A stretch of DNA of 64,000 nucleotides from Anaerovorax sp. IOR16 (GCF_017168145.1 NZ_JADQTL010000010.1:558001-622000); one strand, 5' to 3'; counted from the first letter of the stretch, positions 50,057 to 60,116 are shown. The notes: generated by a model from the letters alone, not told the origin. A program made the numbers and translations.

Positions 50057-50892
50057 AGTATTATATCGTAGACGATGTACTCAGTATCGTAAAGATATTG
50101 AATCGCATCATTGAACAAAAGGATTTGGGTGAAGTGATTGGGTTTTCAACGGATGCAGAGGTTGCACTTGCAGAGATTGTAGCTTTAAATCCCGATATTG
50201 TTTTGGTGGATTTACTCATGCCTGTTAAGGATGGAATCAGTCTTGTTTCGGAAGTAAAAAAACTGCGTTCAAATATTAATTTTATTATGATTTCACAGGT
50301 TTCCAATAAAGAAATGATATCAGATTCCTATCGAGCCGGGGTGGAGTTTTTTATTCATAAGCCAATTAATATTATTGAAGTAGAAAATGTGATTAAAAAA
50401 GTAGCGGAAAAAATTCAAATGGAAACCATGTTATCTGGGATTAAGGGTCTGTTTCAGGAAAGCTCAACAGTAAAAACAAGAACCATTAAAAAAGATCCTT
50501 TAAAAGATGTTAAATATCTTTTAGGTGTTTTAGGAATGCTTGGGGAACGTGGTACAAAAGATATTTTAGCCATTTGTGAAGAATGTCTGATTATGGGTAA
50601 GCCATATGATCGTCAAACCATTGCGTTATATTGTAATGGTATTAATGAAGATGTAAAAATGGTAAAACAACGTATGCGTCGAGCAGTTAAAAAGGGACTT
50701 GCGAACATTGCCAATATGGGAATGGAAGACTATTATAGTGAAGTTTTTCAAAGCTATTCCCAATTAGTGTTTGACTTTGAAAGTATCCGTGCGGAGATGG
50801 GACATATTAGGGGTCAGAATTATAGTGGGGGAAAGGCTAATTTGGATAAATTTTTAGAAGGTCTTTTAATCTTTAGTGAAATGAATTGTTAA
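50053..50892 (+). CDS. GlnL/YcbB-like response regulator
   Basis: 279 residues. The receiver domain is 1-120, with acidic DD at the start (YYIVDDVLSI), the phospho-acceptor in PDIVLVDLLMPVKDG, and lysine in FFIHKPINI. The C-terminal about 140 residues (KYLLGVLGMLGERGTKDILA, then MVKQRMRRAVKKGLANIANM) match the YcbB DNA-binding domain of GlnL. The partner kinase overlaps by four bases. In Bacillus this pair activates glutaminase and glutamine transporter genes. Confidence 0.87.
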   Translation: MKYYIVDDVLSIVKILNRIIEQKDLGEVIGFSTDAEVALAEIVALNPDIVLVDLLMPVKDGISLVSEVKKLRSNINFIMISQVSNKEMISDSYRAGVEFFIHKPINIIEVENVIKKVAEKIQMETMLSGIKGLFQESSTVKTRTIKKDPLKDVKYLLGVLGMLGERGTKDILAICEECLIMGKPYDRQTIALYCNGINEDVKMVKQRMRRAVKKGLANIANMGMEDYYSEVFQSYSQLVFDFESIRAEMGHIRGQNYSGGKANLDKFLEGLLIFSEMNC

Positions 50893-50921
50893 ACAAATTA
50901 AAGCAGTATTTAGATTATTCA

Positions 50922-50960
50922 AACAATTCGAAATATTTTTTCGAATTGTTTTGATTTTTT
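50922..50960 (+). terminator. Terminator after the two-component system
   Basis: AACAATTCGAA pairs with TTCGAATTGTT, 11 bp, followed by TTGATTTTTT. Confidence 0.85.
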
Positions 50961-51075
50961 TTGAAGCGTTTTGAAGCTAGGAATTATAATTAAAAATATA
51001 TTAAAGCTCTATGTTTTTTCGACATGAATCAAAACTACATATGAGTAAGCAAAAGATTTTTTAGGAGGTTGAACT

Positions 51076-52248
51076 ATGAGAAGGAAGTTAGCAGTATTCG
51101 TTAGCATCATCCTGGTGCTCATACTCACGTTCACCGGCTGCGGCGGCAGTGGTGGAGGTGCAGATTCTGGCTCTGACACGATTAAAATCGGTTGGATTGG
51201 TTCCTTAACGGGAGACCAAGCGGTATGGGGAAAATGTGAATCCCAAACACTGCAAATGCTGATTGATCAAAAGAATGAAGAAGGTGGCATTTTAGGAAAA
51301 CAAATCGAGTTGATACCTTATGATACCCGTGGAGATGCAAACGAAGCAGTGAATGCAGTAAAACGTTTGGTTTCTCAGGATAAAGTAGTTGCTATTTTAG
51401 GACCAAATGCGAGCGGTCAGGCATTGGCAATTTCTGCGGCATTGGAATCTGCTAAGGTTGCTGACATTGCAACTGTAGCAACGAATCCAAAAGTAACCGT
51501 AGACGATGAAGGAAATGTAAAGCCTTATAATTATCGTATTTGCTTTATTGACCCATATCAGGGTGCCGTTTGTGCAGGCTATGCTGCAGACAAATTAGGA
51601 TATACCAAGGCTGCTATCCTTTATGATGTAGCAAGTGACTATTCGCAAGGATTCTCTCAGTTCTTCGAAGAAACTTTCGAAGCAAAGGGAGGTACTATTG
51701 TAGCAAAAGAAGGATTTAAGACCGGGGACGTTGACTTCCGACCACAGCTTTCTAAAATTAAGGCTGCAGAGCCAGAAGTTATCTTAATGCCTTATTATTA
51801 TAAAGAAGTAGCTCTTTCTGCAAATCAAGCAAGAGAGCTTGGCATTGAAGCTACATTAATGGGTGGCGATGGATGGCCTTCCGACCAGTTAATGGAAATG
51901 GCTGGTGACGCAATTGAAGGAAGCTATCTTGTTAACCACTTAGACTTCAATGATCCGGAAGTAAAACCGTTACAAGATGCTTATGATGAAAAATACGGAA
52001 GTGTTTTGGAGTTAAACGGATACATGGTAAATGATGCATTCTTACTTTTGACAGCTGCGATTGAAAAAGCAAACACGACTACAGATTCCGATGCTATTTC
52101 TAAAGCTTTGTGTGAAGTAGAAGTGAAGGGTGTAACTGGAAACATTAAGATTTCTCCGGAAACACATAATCCGGATGGAAAAGAAGCCGCTATCGTGAAA
52201 ATTGAAAATAAAAATTATGTATTCCAAGAAAAGTATGGAGTAAACTAG
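51076..52248 (+). CDS. livK: Branched-chain amino-acid ABC importer, binding lipoprotein LivK-like
   Basis: 390 residues. N-terminal lipoprotein signal with lipobox LTFTGC near residue 22, then a glycine-rich linker. The Peripla_BP_6 body has IKIGWIGSLTGDQAVWG, NAVKRLVSQDKVVAILGPNA and VDFRPQLSKIKAAEPEVILM. Outside the membrane it binds leucine-, isoleucine- or valine-type amino acids and passes them to the LivHM permease. It begins a five-gene operon; a hairpin after its stop probably keeps its mRNA in excess. Confidence 0.93.
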   Translation: MRRKLAVFVSIILVLILTFTGCGGSGGGADSGSDTIKIGWIGSLTGDQAVWGKCESQTLQMLIDQKNEEGGILGKQIELIPYDTRGDANEAVNAVKRLVSQDKVVAILGPNASGQALAISAALESAKVADIATVATNPKVTVDDEGNVKPYNYRICFIDPYQGAVCAGYAADKLGYTKAAILYDVASDYSQGFSQFFEETFEAKGGTIVAKEGFKTGDVDFRPQLSKIKAAEPEVILMPYYYKEVALSANQARELGIEATLMGGDGWPSDQLMEMAGDAIEGSYLVNHLDFNDPEVKPLQDAYDEKYGSVLELNGYMVNDAFLLLTAAIEKANTTTDSDAISKALCEVEVKGVTGNIKISPETHNPDGKEAAIVKIENKNYVFQEKYGVN

Positions 52249-52261
52249 TTAGGCAGATGGA

Positions 52262-52292
52262 GTAAGGGCGGCTAGACTGCCCTTACTTTTTC
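52262..52292 (+). terminator. Attenuating hairpin between livK and livH
   Basis: GTAAGGGC pairs with GCCCTTAC over nine bases, followed by TTTTTCT. Such partial terminators let the binding protein be made in excess over the permease. Confidence 0.7.
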
Positions 52293-52317
52293 TAAAATGC
52301 GATAGGGGGTCATGTAA

Positions 52318-53196
52318 TTGAGTAGTTTTTTACAACAAGTGATTAATGGTCTATCAATTGGAAGTGTTTATGCTCTAATGGCTGTTGGTTATTCACTCGT
52401 TTATAGTATTATGAATTTTTCAAACTTTGCACATGGTGGAGTTATTATGCTGGGTGCTTACATCGGGTTATATGCATTGTCGCTTTTATCCCTTCCTTTT
52501 GTAGCAGCTCTGGTCGTTGCAGCATTTGGAGCTGGATTGATTGCGGTTGTATTAGAGAAAATTGCATACAGCCCACTTCGTAGAAGAAATGCTCCCGGGC
52601 TTTATTTTATCATTTCAGCAATGGGCGCCTCGATTTTCTTAGAAAATTTTGTAGTAGCCACAATTGGACCTACATTTAGAACATATCCTCAGATTTTTGA
52701 TAGCAAGCCATTTATGATTGGTGATATTGCACTTGGTCGAATTGATGTATTAATGTTTGTCATTTCTGCCATTAGTTTGGGAATTTTAATGTTTATTATT
52801 GAAAAGACAAAAGTAGGATTGGCCATTCGAGCGACATCCTACAGCGCTAAAGGAAGCGCATTTATGGGTGTAAATGTAGATTGGATTATTTTTGTTATTT
52901 TTATTTTAGGCGGAATGCTAGCCGGTGTAGCAGGAATGCTCTTCGGCATGAGATATACGGTATACCCGCAAATCGGAATTATAACGAATAAATCCTTTAT
53001 TGCTGCAGTCTTTGGAGGTCTTGGAAGCTTGCCTGGGGCAGTCGTCGGTTCCATATTGCTGGGATTGATTGAGACCTTTGCATCTGTAGCGGGGTATTCT
53101 ACTTATAGGGATTTGATTGCGTTTGCGTTACTGATTCTCATTCTTGTGGTAAGGCCTACTGGACTTATGGGCAAAGCCACAGAAGATAAAGCATAG
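52318..53196 (+). CDS. livH: Branched-chain amino-acid ABC permease LivH
   Basis: 292 residues from TTG 52318. Eight-helix LivH-type permease: QQVINGLSIGSVYALMAVGY, NFSNFAHGGVIMLGAYIG, and the EAA-like loop GSAFMGVNVDWIIFVIF. Ends GLMGKATEDK. Forms the membrane channel with LivM; AGGAGG of livM follows. Confidence 0.93.
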   Translation: MSSFLQQVINGLSIGSVYALMAVGYSLVYSIMNFSNFAHGGVIMLGAYIGLYALSLLSLPFVAALVVAAFGAGLIAVVLEKIAYSPLRRRNAPGLYFIISAMGASIFLENFVVATIGPTFRTYPQIFDSKPFMIGDIALGRIDVLMFVISAISLGILMFIIEKTKVGLAIRATSYSAKGSAFMGVNVDWIIFVIFILGGMLAGVAGMLFGMRYTVYPQIGIITNKSFIAAVFGGLGSLPGAVVGSILLGLIETFASVAGYSTYRDLIAFALLILILVVRPTGLMGKATEDKA

Positions 53197-53208
53197 GAGG
53201 TGGCGTAG

Positions 53209-54108
53209 ATGTTTAGTTGGTATTACATATCAGGAATTCTGATTTTAACAGGGATCAACCTACTAACGGTTTTGGGGCTGTCGTTATTGACAGGTTTTAC
53301 CGGGCTTTTCTCCTTCGGGCACGCCGGTTTTATGGCAATCGGAGCCTATACGGCAGCCACCATGACCATGCAGTTTCATATGCCCCTGCTTTTAGCATTG
53401 CTGCTAGGCGGCGTGGTTTCTATGTTAGTTAGTCTTATCATTGGTCGTTTGACCCTAAACCTTAAGGGAGACTATTTTTGTATTGCTACGTTAGGATTTG
53501 GTGAAGCAACACGTTTAATCTTAGACAATGTACAATACTTCGGTGGTTCTCGAGGGTTACCGGGGATTCCGACTTATGAAAACAACGAGTATTTAGCCAT
53601 CGTAGTATTCATCAATGTTTTAGCCATTGTAGCTATGGTATTTTTAATTCGCTCGAGACATGGACGCAATATGGTAGCGATACGAGAAGAGGAATTGGCA
53701 TCACAAGCAATTGGCATTAATGTATTTCGTTATAAAATAACGTCATTAGCCATTAGTGCATTATATGCCGGAGTTGCCGGCGGACTTATGGCACATTATT
53801 TAGGATACATTCAGCCAATTATGTTCCAGTTAATTAAGTCAACCGAATTGACCATTATTGTTATCTTTGGAGGACTTGGAAGCATCACAGGAAGTGTAAT
53901 TGGAGCCATTGTTTTAACCTTCCTGCCGGAAGTTTTGCGTACCTTCTTCCAGTGGAGATTAGTTGTTTATGGTGCAGCAGTTATTTTAATTATGATTACC
54001 AGACCACAAGGGCTAATGGGAGGAAAAGAGTTAAATCTAAAAGCTATCTGGAGATGGGTGAAACGTAGAAGAGGAGGTGCTGAAAATGACAGCAGTGCTA
54101 TCTCTTAA
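53209..54108 (+). CDS. livM: Branched-chain amino-acid ABC permease LivM
   Basis: 299 residues. Signatures [20 protein letters not shown] and [17 protein letters not shown] are conserved in LivM; about eight to ten helices. A basic C-terminal tail ([10 protein letters not shown]). It overlaps livG by 23 bases and pairs with LivH. Confidence 0.93.
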   Translation: MFSWYYISGILILTGINLLTVLGLSLLTGFTGLFSFGHAGFMAIGAYTAATMTMQFHMPLLLALLLGGVVSMLVSLIIGRLTLNLKGDYFCIATLGFGEATRLILDNVQYFGGSRGLPGIPTYENNEYLAIVVFINVLAIVAMVFLIRSRHGRNMVAIREEELASQAIGINVFRYKITSLAISALYAGVAGGLMAHYLGYIQPIMFQLIKSTELTIIVIFGGLGSITGSVIGAIVLTFLPEVLRTFFQWRLVVYGAAVILIMITRPQGLMGGKELNLKAIWRWVKRRRGGAENDSSAIS

Positions 54109-54871
54109 GAATGTGACAAAGAAGTTCGGAGGATTAACCGCCGTAGGAGATGTTAGCTTTGAAATTGAAAAAGGAGAAATATTTGGTCTGATTGGACCAA
54201 ATGGTGCAGGAAAAACGACAATATTTAATCTGATTACAGCGGTTTATTCTTTGACGGAGGGTGAAATATTATTTCATGGTAATAGCCTAATAGGAAAACA
54301 GCCTTACCAGATTGCAGATTGTGGTATTACGAGAACGTTTCAAAACATTCGATTGTTTAAAAAATTATCAGCTTATGAAAATGTCTTAATTGCCTGTCAT
54401 AAGCTCGCTAATTATAAGATTATTGATACGGTATTTTTTCGATATGGAAAAAACTATCAAAATCAAGAAAGAAAACTCCATGAAAAAACAGAGTCGTTAT
54501 TAAAACTTATGGGTCTATGGGAAGTTCGTGATATGACTGCAGCGAATCTGCCATATGGAATGCAAAGAAAGCTTGAAATTGCAAGAGCTTTGGCCCTTGA
54601 ACCACAGCTTTTACTTTTGGATGAACCCGCTGCCGGTATGAACCCGGAGGAGACCATTCATTTAATGGAACTAATCCGTCAAATTCGTGATGAATTTGAT
54701 TTAACCGTTTTAATTATCGAGCATCATATGGATTTAATTATGGGGCTTTGTGATCGAATTTTTGTATTAAATTTCGGAAAAGCACTGGCCCAAGGTACTC
54801 CGGCAGAAATTCAAGAAGATAAAAGGGTAGTTGAGGCTTATCTTGGAAAGGAGGATGACGCGCATGCTTAA
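54086..54871 (+). CDS. livG: Branched-chain amino-acid ABC ATPase LivG
   Basis: 261 residues from ATG 54086 behind GAGGAGGTG. Walker [17 protein letters not shown], signature [16 protein letters not shown] (a LivG-type form of LSGGQ), Walker [16 protein letters not shown] and the switch histidine in [18 protein letters not shown]-terminal extension is present. Overlaps livF by eight bases. Confidence 0.94.
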   Translation: MTAVLSLKNVTKKFGGLTAVGDVSFEIEKGEIFGLIGPNGAGKTTIFNLITAVYSLTEGEILFHGNSLIGKQPYQIADCGITRTFQNIRLFKKLSAYENVLIACHKLANYKIIDTVFFRYGKNYQNQERKLHEKTESLLKLMGLWEVRDMTAANLPYGMQRKLEIARALALEPQLLLLDEPAAGMNPEETIHLMELIRQIRDEFDLTVLIIEHHMDLIMGLCDRIFVLNFGKALAQGTPAEIQEDKRVVEAYLGKEDDAHA

Positions 54872-55571
54872 AGTAGAAGATCTGAATGTATATTATGGCG
54901 GCATCCATGCACTGAGAGGTGTATCCATTGACGTAGAACAAGGTCAAATTGTAACCATTATAGGCAGTAACGGTGCAGGAAAGTCTTCTTTGCTAAACGC
55001 AATCAGCGGTATGATAAAATACAATGGACTGATTGAATATGAGAATAAGACGCTTCCGCATCATGCTCATAAGGTAGTAAAATCGGGGATTTGTCAGGTT
55101 CCTGAGGGTCGTGTTATTTTTGCAAATCTAACGGTGCATGAAAATCTAAAAATGGGTGCTTATTTGCGAAATGATTTGAAAAAAATCCAAGAGGATTTCG
55201 AACGTGTATATGAACTGTTTCCTCGATTAAAGGAAAGAGAAAAGCAAATCGCCGGGACACTTTCCGGTGGCGAACAGCAGATGCTGGCTATGGGAAGAGG
55301 TTTGATGTCTGCTCCCGAATTAATTCTTCTGGATGAACCGTCTTTAGGTCTTGCCCCACTTTTAATTAATACGATTTTTGAGATTATTTTAGAAATCAAG
55401 GCGATGGGAAAAACCATTCTTTTGGTAGAACAAAATGCGTTTAAAGCATTATCCATTGCAGATAAAGCTTATGTTTTAGAACAGGGACAAATTACAGCAC
55501 AGGGAAGTGCTTCGGAGCTATTAAAGGATGAAACGATTCAAGAGGCTTATCTAGGTAAGAAAAATAAGTAA
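54864..55571 (+). CDS. livF: Branched-chain amino-acid ABC ATPase LivF
   Basis: 235 residues from ATG 54864 with AAAGGAGG upstream. Walker A IIGSNGAGKSSLLNAI, signature LSGGEQQMLAMGRGL, Walker B LILLDEPSLGLAP, H-loop in ILLVEQNAFKAL. Last gene of the livKHMGF set, followed by a terminator. Confidence 0.94.
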   Translation: MLKVEDLNVYYGGIHALRGVSIDVEQGQIVTIIGSNGAGKSSLLNAISGMIKYNGLIEYENKTLPHHAHKVVKSGICQVPEGRVIFANLTVHENLKMGAYLRNDLKKIQEDFERVYELFPRLKEREKQIAGTLSGGEQQMLAMGRGLMSAPELILLDEPSLGLAPLLINTIFEIILEIKAMGKTILLVEQNAFKALSIADKAYVLEQGQITAQGSASELLKDETIQEAYLGKKNK

Positions 55572-55596
55572 AGATTTTTCCAACACCATTTCAAAC

Positions 55597-55648
55597 AAAA
55601 ACTGAATTTAGCCAAATGTTATGGCAGATTCAGTTTTTGTTTTTTTTA
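55597..55648 (+). terminator. Terminator of the liv operon
   Basis: AAAAACTGAAT and ATTCAGTTTTT pair over 20 bases, followed by a T-run. Confidence 0.85.
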
Positions 55649-55730
55649 TTTCTACGGTAAATAAATAGTTCTACCAACGATTATGGGCAGGATGGTATAA
55701 TAAAAAAAATGAAAGAACGGAGAAAAGGAT

Positions 55731-56558
55731 ATGAAAAATGAGTATTATGTAAATGAAGTAGCTACCTTTTTTGGCGTTAGCAGAGATACTATACGGCTTT
55801 ATGATAAGGTTGGTATCCTATCCCCTAAGAAAAATGAACGAAACAATTATCGCATATATAGCCGAGAGGATTTAATTTGTTTGGATTACGTGATGCGGCT
55901 TCGGAAGATTAATCTTTCATTAGAGGATATTCGGGTTCTTATCAATGAGAGTTCCATTGAGCGTGCAGAGGCGATGATGCAGCTGCAGGAAAAGATTCTG
56001 GAAGATAAAATTGAAGAGTTAATCAATTTAAAGATTATGGTAAGTGATTATCAGAAAAGTTTTAGCAATGTAATACAAAATATGGGCGAGATTTTTGTGA
56101 AGGAAAGTCCGACTTTACTTTATATGGATGTTGAAACATCAATGATGGATACCATGTATGAATTTTCTGGGCTTCAGAAAGCACATGTGCCGATCTTCAC
56201 GTTTGTGTGTAAAAAGGAACTGTTTTTATCAAATCAATTTATAGAGTATACTTTATCAGGAAACGATCGTAATAAGCTGTTTACTTATGCGATTACAATG
56301 ATTGATGATGAGGGACTGAGTAAAAGAAAGGATTTTCCTCAGAATAGATTTCGCATTATTCCTCCAAGAAAATGTGTTTATTCGGTTGCTCGTTGTTATA
56401 CAAATGTAAATTATGATGATTTTTTAAAAGTACGAGACTATATTATTAAACATAATTTAAAACTAGTTGATGACGTTTTACTACGTGTTGCATCCGTTCG
56501 CAATAATCGGAAGCAAAGTGTTGACTATTATGAAATATGGGCACCCATTGCTGATTAA
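55731..56558 (+). CDS. MerR-family regulator with GyrI-like effector part
   Basis: 275 residues. The N-terminal winged helix has VNEVATFFGVSRDTIRLYDK, then NYRIYSREDLICLDYVMRLR, followed by a dimerisation coiled coil (about 80-125). The C-terminal 145 residues form a putative effector domain, of the GyrI/Bmr-type by length and by strands such as RKCVYSVARCYTNVNYDDFL. A dyad promoter of MerR type lies in the gap before the next operon, so this is likely its activator. GAAAAGG precedes the ATG. Confidence 0.82.
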   Translation: MKNEYYVNEVATFFGVSRDTIRLYDKVGILSPKKNERNNYRIYSREDLICLDYVMRLRKINLSLEDIRVLINESSIERAEAMMQLQEKILEDKIEELINLKIMVSDYQKSFSNVIQNMGEIFVKESPTLLYMDVETSMMDTMYEFSGLQKAHVPIFTFVCKKELFLSNQFIEYTLSGNDRNKLFTYAITMIDDEGLSKRKDFPQNRFRIIPPRKCVYSVARCYTNVNYDDFLKVRDYIIKHNLKLVDDVLLRVASVRNNRKQSVDYYEIWAPIAD

Positions 56559-56694
56559 ATATATATTTCTATCTGTTTTTGTTCCTTCTTTTATATAATT
56601 CCGTAAAAATACGATGTCATAATAGATTTCCATATAAAAAAATAAGCGTGTTGTCTAATAAGGGAAATAATTTAGAAAAGTTTGAAAAATATAA

Positions 56695-56725
56695 TTGACA
56701 TTGGAGTAAGTCAATAGTTTATTCT
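56695..56725 (+). promoter_or_regulatory. MerR-type promoter of the YfcC-M20 operon
   Basis: TTGACA (56695-56700), 19-base spacer, TATTCT (56720-56725). TTGAC and GTCAA (56710-56714) make a dyad inside. The over-long spacer is the hallmark of promoters untwisted by MerR activators. A leader of about 95 bases follows. Confidence 0.6.
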
Positions 56726-56825
56726 AAATTCAAAGCATTGATGCGATAAAAAACGACGTGCATAAATTGCAGACGTGTAAGTATGCATAAAGTAGGAATT
56801 ATTTTATTAAAAGGGAGGAAGCATA

Positions 56826-58250
56826 ATGAAAAATGTAACACAACCGAAAGTGAAAGAGCAAAAAGAATTTCCTCATATATTAGTTATTTTACTGGTAGTT
56901 CTTGCAATATCTGCAATTTGTACATGGATTGTACCAGCAGGAGCATACGATCGCATATTGGATGAAGTAACCGGAAGGATGATTATCGACCCTTCCAGTT
57001 TCCACTATTTAGATAAAACCCCAGTTGGATTGTTCCAAATGTTTGTATGTTTGGAAGAAGGTTTGATTCAAGCTGCAAACATTACCTTTCTAATTTTCTG
57101 TGCATTTTCAAGCTTATATTTATTAGAAAAAACAGGAGCAATTGATGCAGCCATTGCTTTAATGGTGAGAAAAACACAAAATCACCCAAGGTACGCATCC
57201 TCAATTATTGTAATTGTAATGATAATTTTAGCTATTTGGGCGTCAACTGGGACGATGTCCTATGAAGAAATTATAGCATTTATTCCGATTTTTGTAGCGG
57301 TAAGTATGGCGTTAGGATATGATGCCATGGTTGGTGTGGCTATTTCCGTCGTACCGGTGGGCGTTGGTTTTGCATCAGCTACGGTCAATCCATTTACGGT
57401 AGGAGTAGCACAAACGATTGCAGAGCTTCCAATGTTTTCCGGATTAGGATATCGTATTTTAATATTAGCGGTCATGACGCTATATACGATTATTTATGTT
57501 TTACTTTATGCATCAAAGGTAAAGAAGGACCCTACTAAGAGTTTAACTTATGGCATTGATTATTCCGATATGATAGTGGATGAAGAACGTCTGAATACAC
57601 CAATGACAACAGCACGAAAGTTATCCCTTTTAACATTATTAATTGGGGTTGCAGTTATGGCATGGGGCTTAATTACCCAGGGTTGGTATATCAATCAAGT
57701 AGCAGCTATTTTTATGATGATTGCAATTGTTGTTGGTGTTATCAATCGATGGAAAGCCAACAAAATAGCCACTGTTTTGGTAGAAGGACTATCTAAGGGT
57801 GTACTTTCTGCGATTATCGTTGGTGTGGCAAGAGGTGTGTTGGTTATACTGACAAAGGGAAATATTATAGATACCTTGATTCACGGCTGTGTATCATTGA
57901 TTGAGAATTTATCCTTATATGCAAGCTCTGTTGGTATGTTGCTATTTCAGACGTTACTGAATTTCTTGGTACCATCGGGTTCAGGGCAAGCAGCTGTTTC
58001 TATGCCGATTATGACGCCAATTGCAGATTTAATTGGTATGAATCGTCAAATAGCGGTATTGATATTCCAATTTGGAGATGGATTCTCTAATTTGCTATGG
58101 CCAACCAGCTTTATGGTAATTGCGTGTGCTATGGCAAAAATCCCATTAAACAAATACTATAAATGGGTAACACCTTTCTTATTAATTGGTTTTCTAATTC
58201 AAATCGCATTTATATATGGAGCAATTGCGATGAATTATGGTCCGATGTAA
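56826..58250 (+). CDS. YfcC-family dicarboxylate/peptide-type transporter
   Basis: 474 residues, about 11 to 12 helices. YfcC/DcuC-like features: TWIVPAGAYDRILDEVTG, GVGFASATVNPFTVGVAQ, NFLVPSGSGQAAVSMPIM and QFGDGFSNLLWPTSFMVI. YfcC proteins are often encoded beside M20 hydrolases and are thought to import amidated amino acids or dipeptides. It shares an operon with the next gene; AAAGGGAGG ribosome site. Confidence 0.88.
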   Translation: MKNVTQPKVKEQKEFPHILVILLVVLAISAICTWIVPAGAYDRILDEVTGRMIIDPSSFHYLDKTPVGLFQMFVCLEEGLIQAANITFLIFCAFSSLYLLEKTGAIDAAIALMVRKTQNHPRYASSIIVIVMIILAIWASTGTMSYEEIIAFIPIFVAVSMALGYDAMVGVAISVVPVGVGFASATVNPFTVGVAQTIAELPMFSGLGYRILILAVMTLYTIIYVLLYASKVKKDPTKSLTYGIDYSDMIVDEERLNTPMTTARKLSLLTLLIGVAVMAWGLITQGWYINQVAAIFMMIAIVVGVINRWKANKIATVLVEGLSKGVLSAIIVGVARGVLVILTKGNIIDTLIHGCVSLIENLSLYASSVGMLLFQTLLNFLVPSGSGQAAVSMPIMTPIADLIGMNRQIAVLIFQFGDGFSNLLWPTSFMVIACAMAKIPLNKYYKWVTPFLLIGFLIQIAFIYGAIAMNYGPM

Positions 58251-58264
58251 GGAGGCAAAAACTG

Positions 58265-59473
58265 ATGAATATCGAAAAGATTGGTTGCGAATTGAGTGAA
58301 GTATTAAACAAGCAAATCCAATCCATACGAGAGGAAGTCATTGCAAATCGAAGATATTTTCATATGCATCCGGAGATTGGATTTGATACCGAAAACACTG
58401 AAAAAAAGGTAAGACATATACTCACAAAAGAAGGAATTCAGCTGATTCAAAGCAAGGTAGGAGTGTTAGGATTAATTAAAGGATCCGATAGCAGTCGTAT
58501 GATTGCATTAAGAGCAGATATGGACGCTTTGTGTTTACAGGAAGACAATGAAGTTCCTTATAAGTCAATTTATCCCAATAGAATGCATGCGTGTGGTCAT
58601 GATGGGCATACGGCAATGTTGTTGGGTGCTGCAAAAATATTGCAGAACAATCGAGCAAATTTGCCTGTGGATGTACTTCTAATTTTTCAACCGGCAGAAG
58701 AAGGTCCGAATTTAGGCGGTGCACGTATTATAGTGAATGATTTGGAAAAGCAGGGTTATGCTGATAAGATTCAGTATATCTTTAGCTTACATCTTTTCAA
58801 TGATTTTGAAATTGGCAAGGTCGGCGTTCGATATGGAAGCTTAATGTCATCTACGGATGAATTTGACATTAAAATTATCGGAAAGGGCGGGCATGCAGGC
58901 CAACCTCATAAAACTGTAGATGCGTTATCCATAGGTACAAAATTTGTAGCTGCAATTGAAAGTTTTATGGCAAGAAGGAAAGACCCTTTTGACCCAGCTG
59001 TATGTTCCATTGGAATATTTAATTCTGGTTCAGCAAAAAACATTGTTGCGGAAACTGCAATGATTTCTGGCACCATTCGTTGTCAAACAGAAAAAACACG
59101 AGAATATATATTGGAAAACATAGAAAAAATCTTAAAAGGTATCTGTGAAGGTTTTAGTGCAAACTATCGATTGGAAGTGCTGCGAGGCATTCCTGTACTT
59201 GTAAATGATGCGGATGCAACCACTTATGCCGAGGAATTATCGTTGCAGGCGGTAGGAAAAGAAAATACATTTCGTATTCCGGAAGCAACAATGGGAGCAG
59301 AGGATTTTGCTTACTTTGCACAAAAAATTCCAGCTTCATTTTTATGGATTGGATCGGGTAACAAAGAAAAAGGATTTACTTATTTAGCACATCATCCAAA
59401 ATTCGACTTTGATGAAGATGCATTGCTAATTGGTATTAAGGAATTTTGTTATCTTGCATTAGGATTAAAATAA
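58265..59473 (+). CDS. M20-family amidohydrolase (N-acyl-amino acid hydrolase)
   Basis: 402 residues from ATG 58265 behind GGAGG. Zinc-site motifs: ALRADMDALCLQEDNEV, HACGHDGHTAMLLGAA, PAEEGPNLGGARI and, near the end, MGAEDFAYFAQKIP. A dimerisation domain (FDIKIIGKGGHAGQPHK) is inserted. Hydrolyses N-acyl, carbamoyl or peptide bonds of amino-acid derivatives, probably of the substrate brought in by the YfcC protein. Followed by a bidirectional terminator. Confidence 0.9.
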   Translation: MNIEKIGCELSEVLNKQIQSIREEVIANRRYFHMHPEIGFDTENTEKKVRHILTKEGIQLIQSKVGVLGLIKGSDSSRMIALRADMDALCLQEDNEVPYKSIYPNRMHACGHDGHTAMLLGAAKILQNNRANLPVDVLLIFQPAEEGPNLGGARIIVNDLEKQGYADKIQYIFSLHLFNDFEIGKVGVRYGSLMSSTDEFDIKIIGKGGHAGQPHKTVDALSIGTKFVAAIESFMARRKDPFDPAVCSIGIFNSGSAKNIVAETAMISGTIRCQTEKTREYILENIEKILKGICEGFSANYRLEVLRGIPVLVNDADATTYAEELSLQAVGKENTFRIPEATMGAEDFAYFAQKIPASFLWIGSGNKEKGFTYLAHHPKFDFDEDALLIGIKEFCYLALGLK

Positions 59474-59513
59474 AAAATTATTGACTATTTTTTAAAATTT
59501 AAAAGCAAAAACG

Positions 59514-59548
59514 AAAAAACCTACAACTGTTAAAGTTGTAGGTTTTTC
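59514..59548. terminator. Bidirectional terminator between M20 gene and tRNA-Lys
   Basis: Perfect 14-bp stem (59515-59528 with 59534-59547) with A-run and T-run on both strands, shared by the two converging genes. Confidence 0.88.
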
Positions 59549-59551
59549 TCT

Positions 59552-59627
59552 TGGTACACCATCACGGGCTCGAACCGTGGACACCCTGATTAAGAGTCAG
59601 GTGCTCTACCAACTGAGCTAATGATGC
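59552..59627 (-). tRNA. tRNA-Lys(CTT)
   Basis: 76 nt with encoded CCA; acceptor GCATCAT/ATGGTGT (two G-T pairs), anticodon stem CCTGA/TCAGG, loop CTCTTAA giving CTT, T arm CACGG/CCGTG. No integrated element borders it. The following 59628-59936 is A+T-rich with no evident gene. Confidence 0.93.
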
Positions 59628-59936
59628 ACATCGTTTTGTTTCCGACGCAAGAATTATTTTAGCATCATACATGGGGCTTGTCAATTGTTTTTTATTAAAA
59701 AAAATTAATTAAGCATACTTATATAAAATTTGATATAAAATTAAAAATTTTTATTTGGCTATTTTTAAAATAGTATTTCCTATAAAAAAGCAAATAATAA
59801 AAATAATAAATTAGTTTATAAACTATTTTAAAAAAAATTAGTAATTTTGTTAAATATTTTTTCTATATTCCGCAATTTCCCTGACATAGTATTATGGAGT
59901 TTGCACAAAATAATTTATGTAGAGGAGGGATTGAAA

Positions 59937-60074
59937 ATGAGAAATGACACAAACAGATTCAATGAGAAAGATCGTATGAACGACACAAGAACTACTAATG
60001 ATGTGAACAACAGAAAGTCTAGTAAATCAAAGCGTTCTAATGCTACAAGCAGAATTAATGACGCAACTGATTAG
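59937..60074 (+). CDS. Small hydrophilic Asn/Arg/Asp-rich protein
   Basis: 45 residues from ATG 59937 behind GAGGAGGG. Almost all residues are polar (RNDTNRFNEKDRMNDTRTTN at the start, ending ATSRINDATD). No hydrophobic core, so it is intrinsically unstructured. It looks like short spore or surface proteins of sporeformers but I recognise no family. A terminator follows. Confidence 0.55.
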   Translation: MRNDTNRFNEKDRMNDTRTTNDVNNRKSSKSKRSNATSRINDATD

Positions 60075-60116
60075 TCAATTAGTTAATCAATCTTATCTCA
60101 TTGTCGGAGGGCCGAC

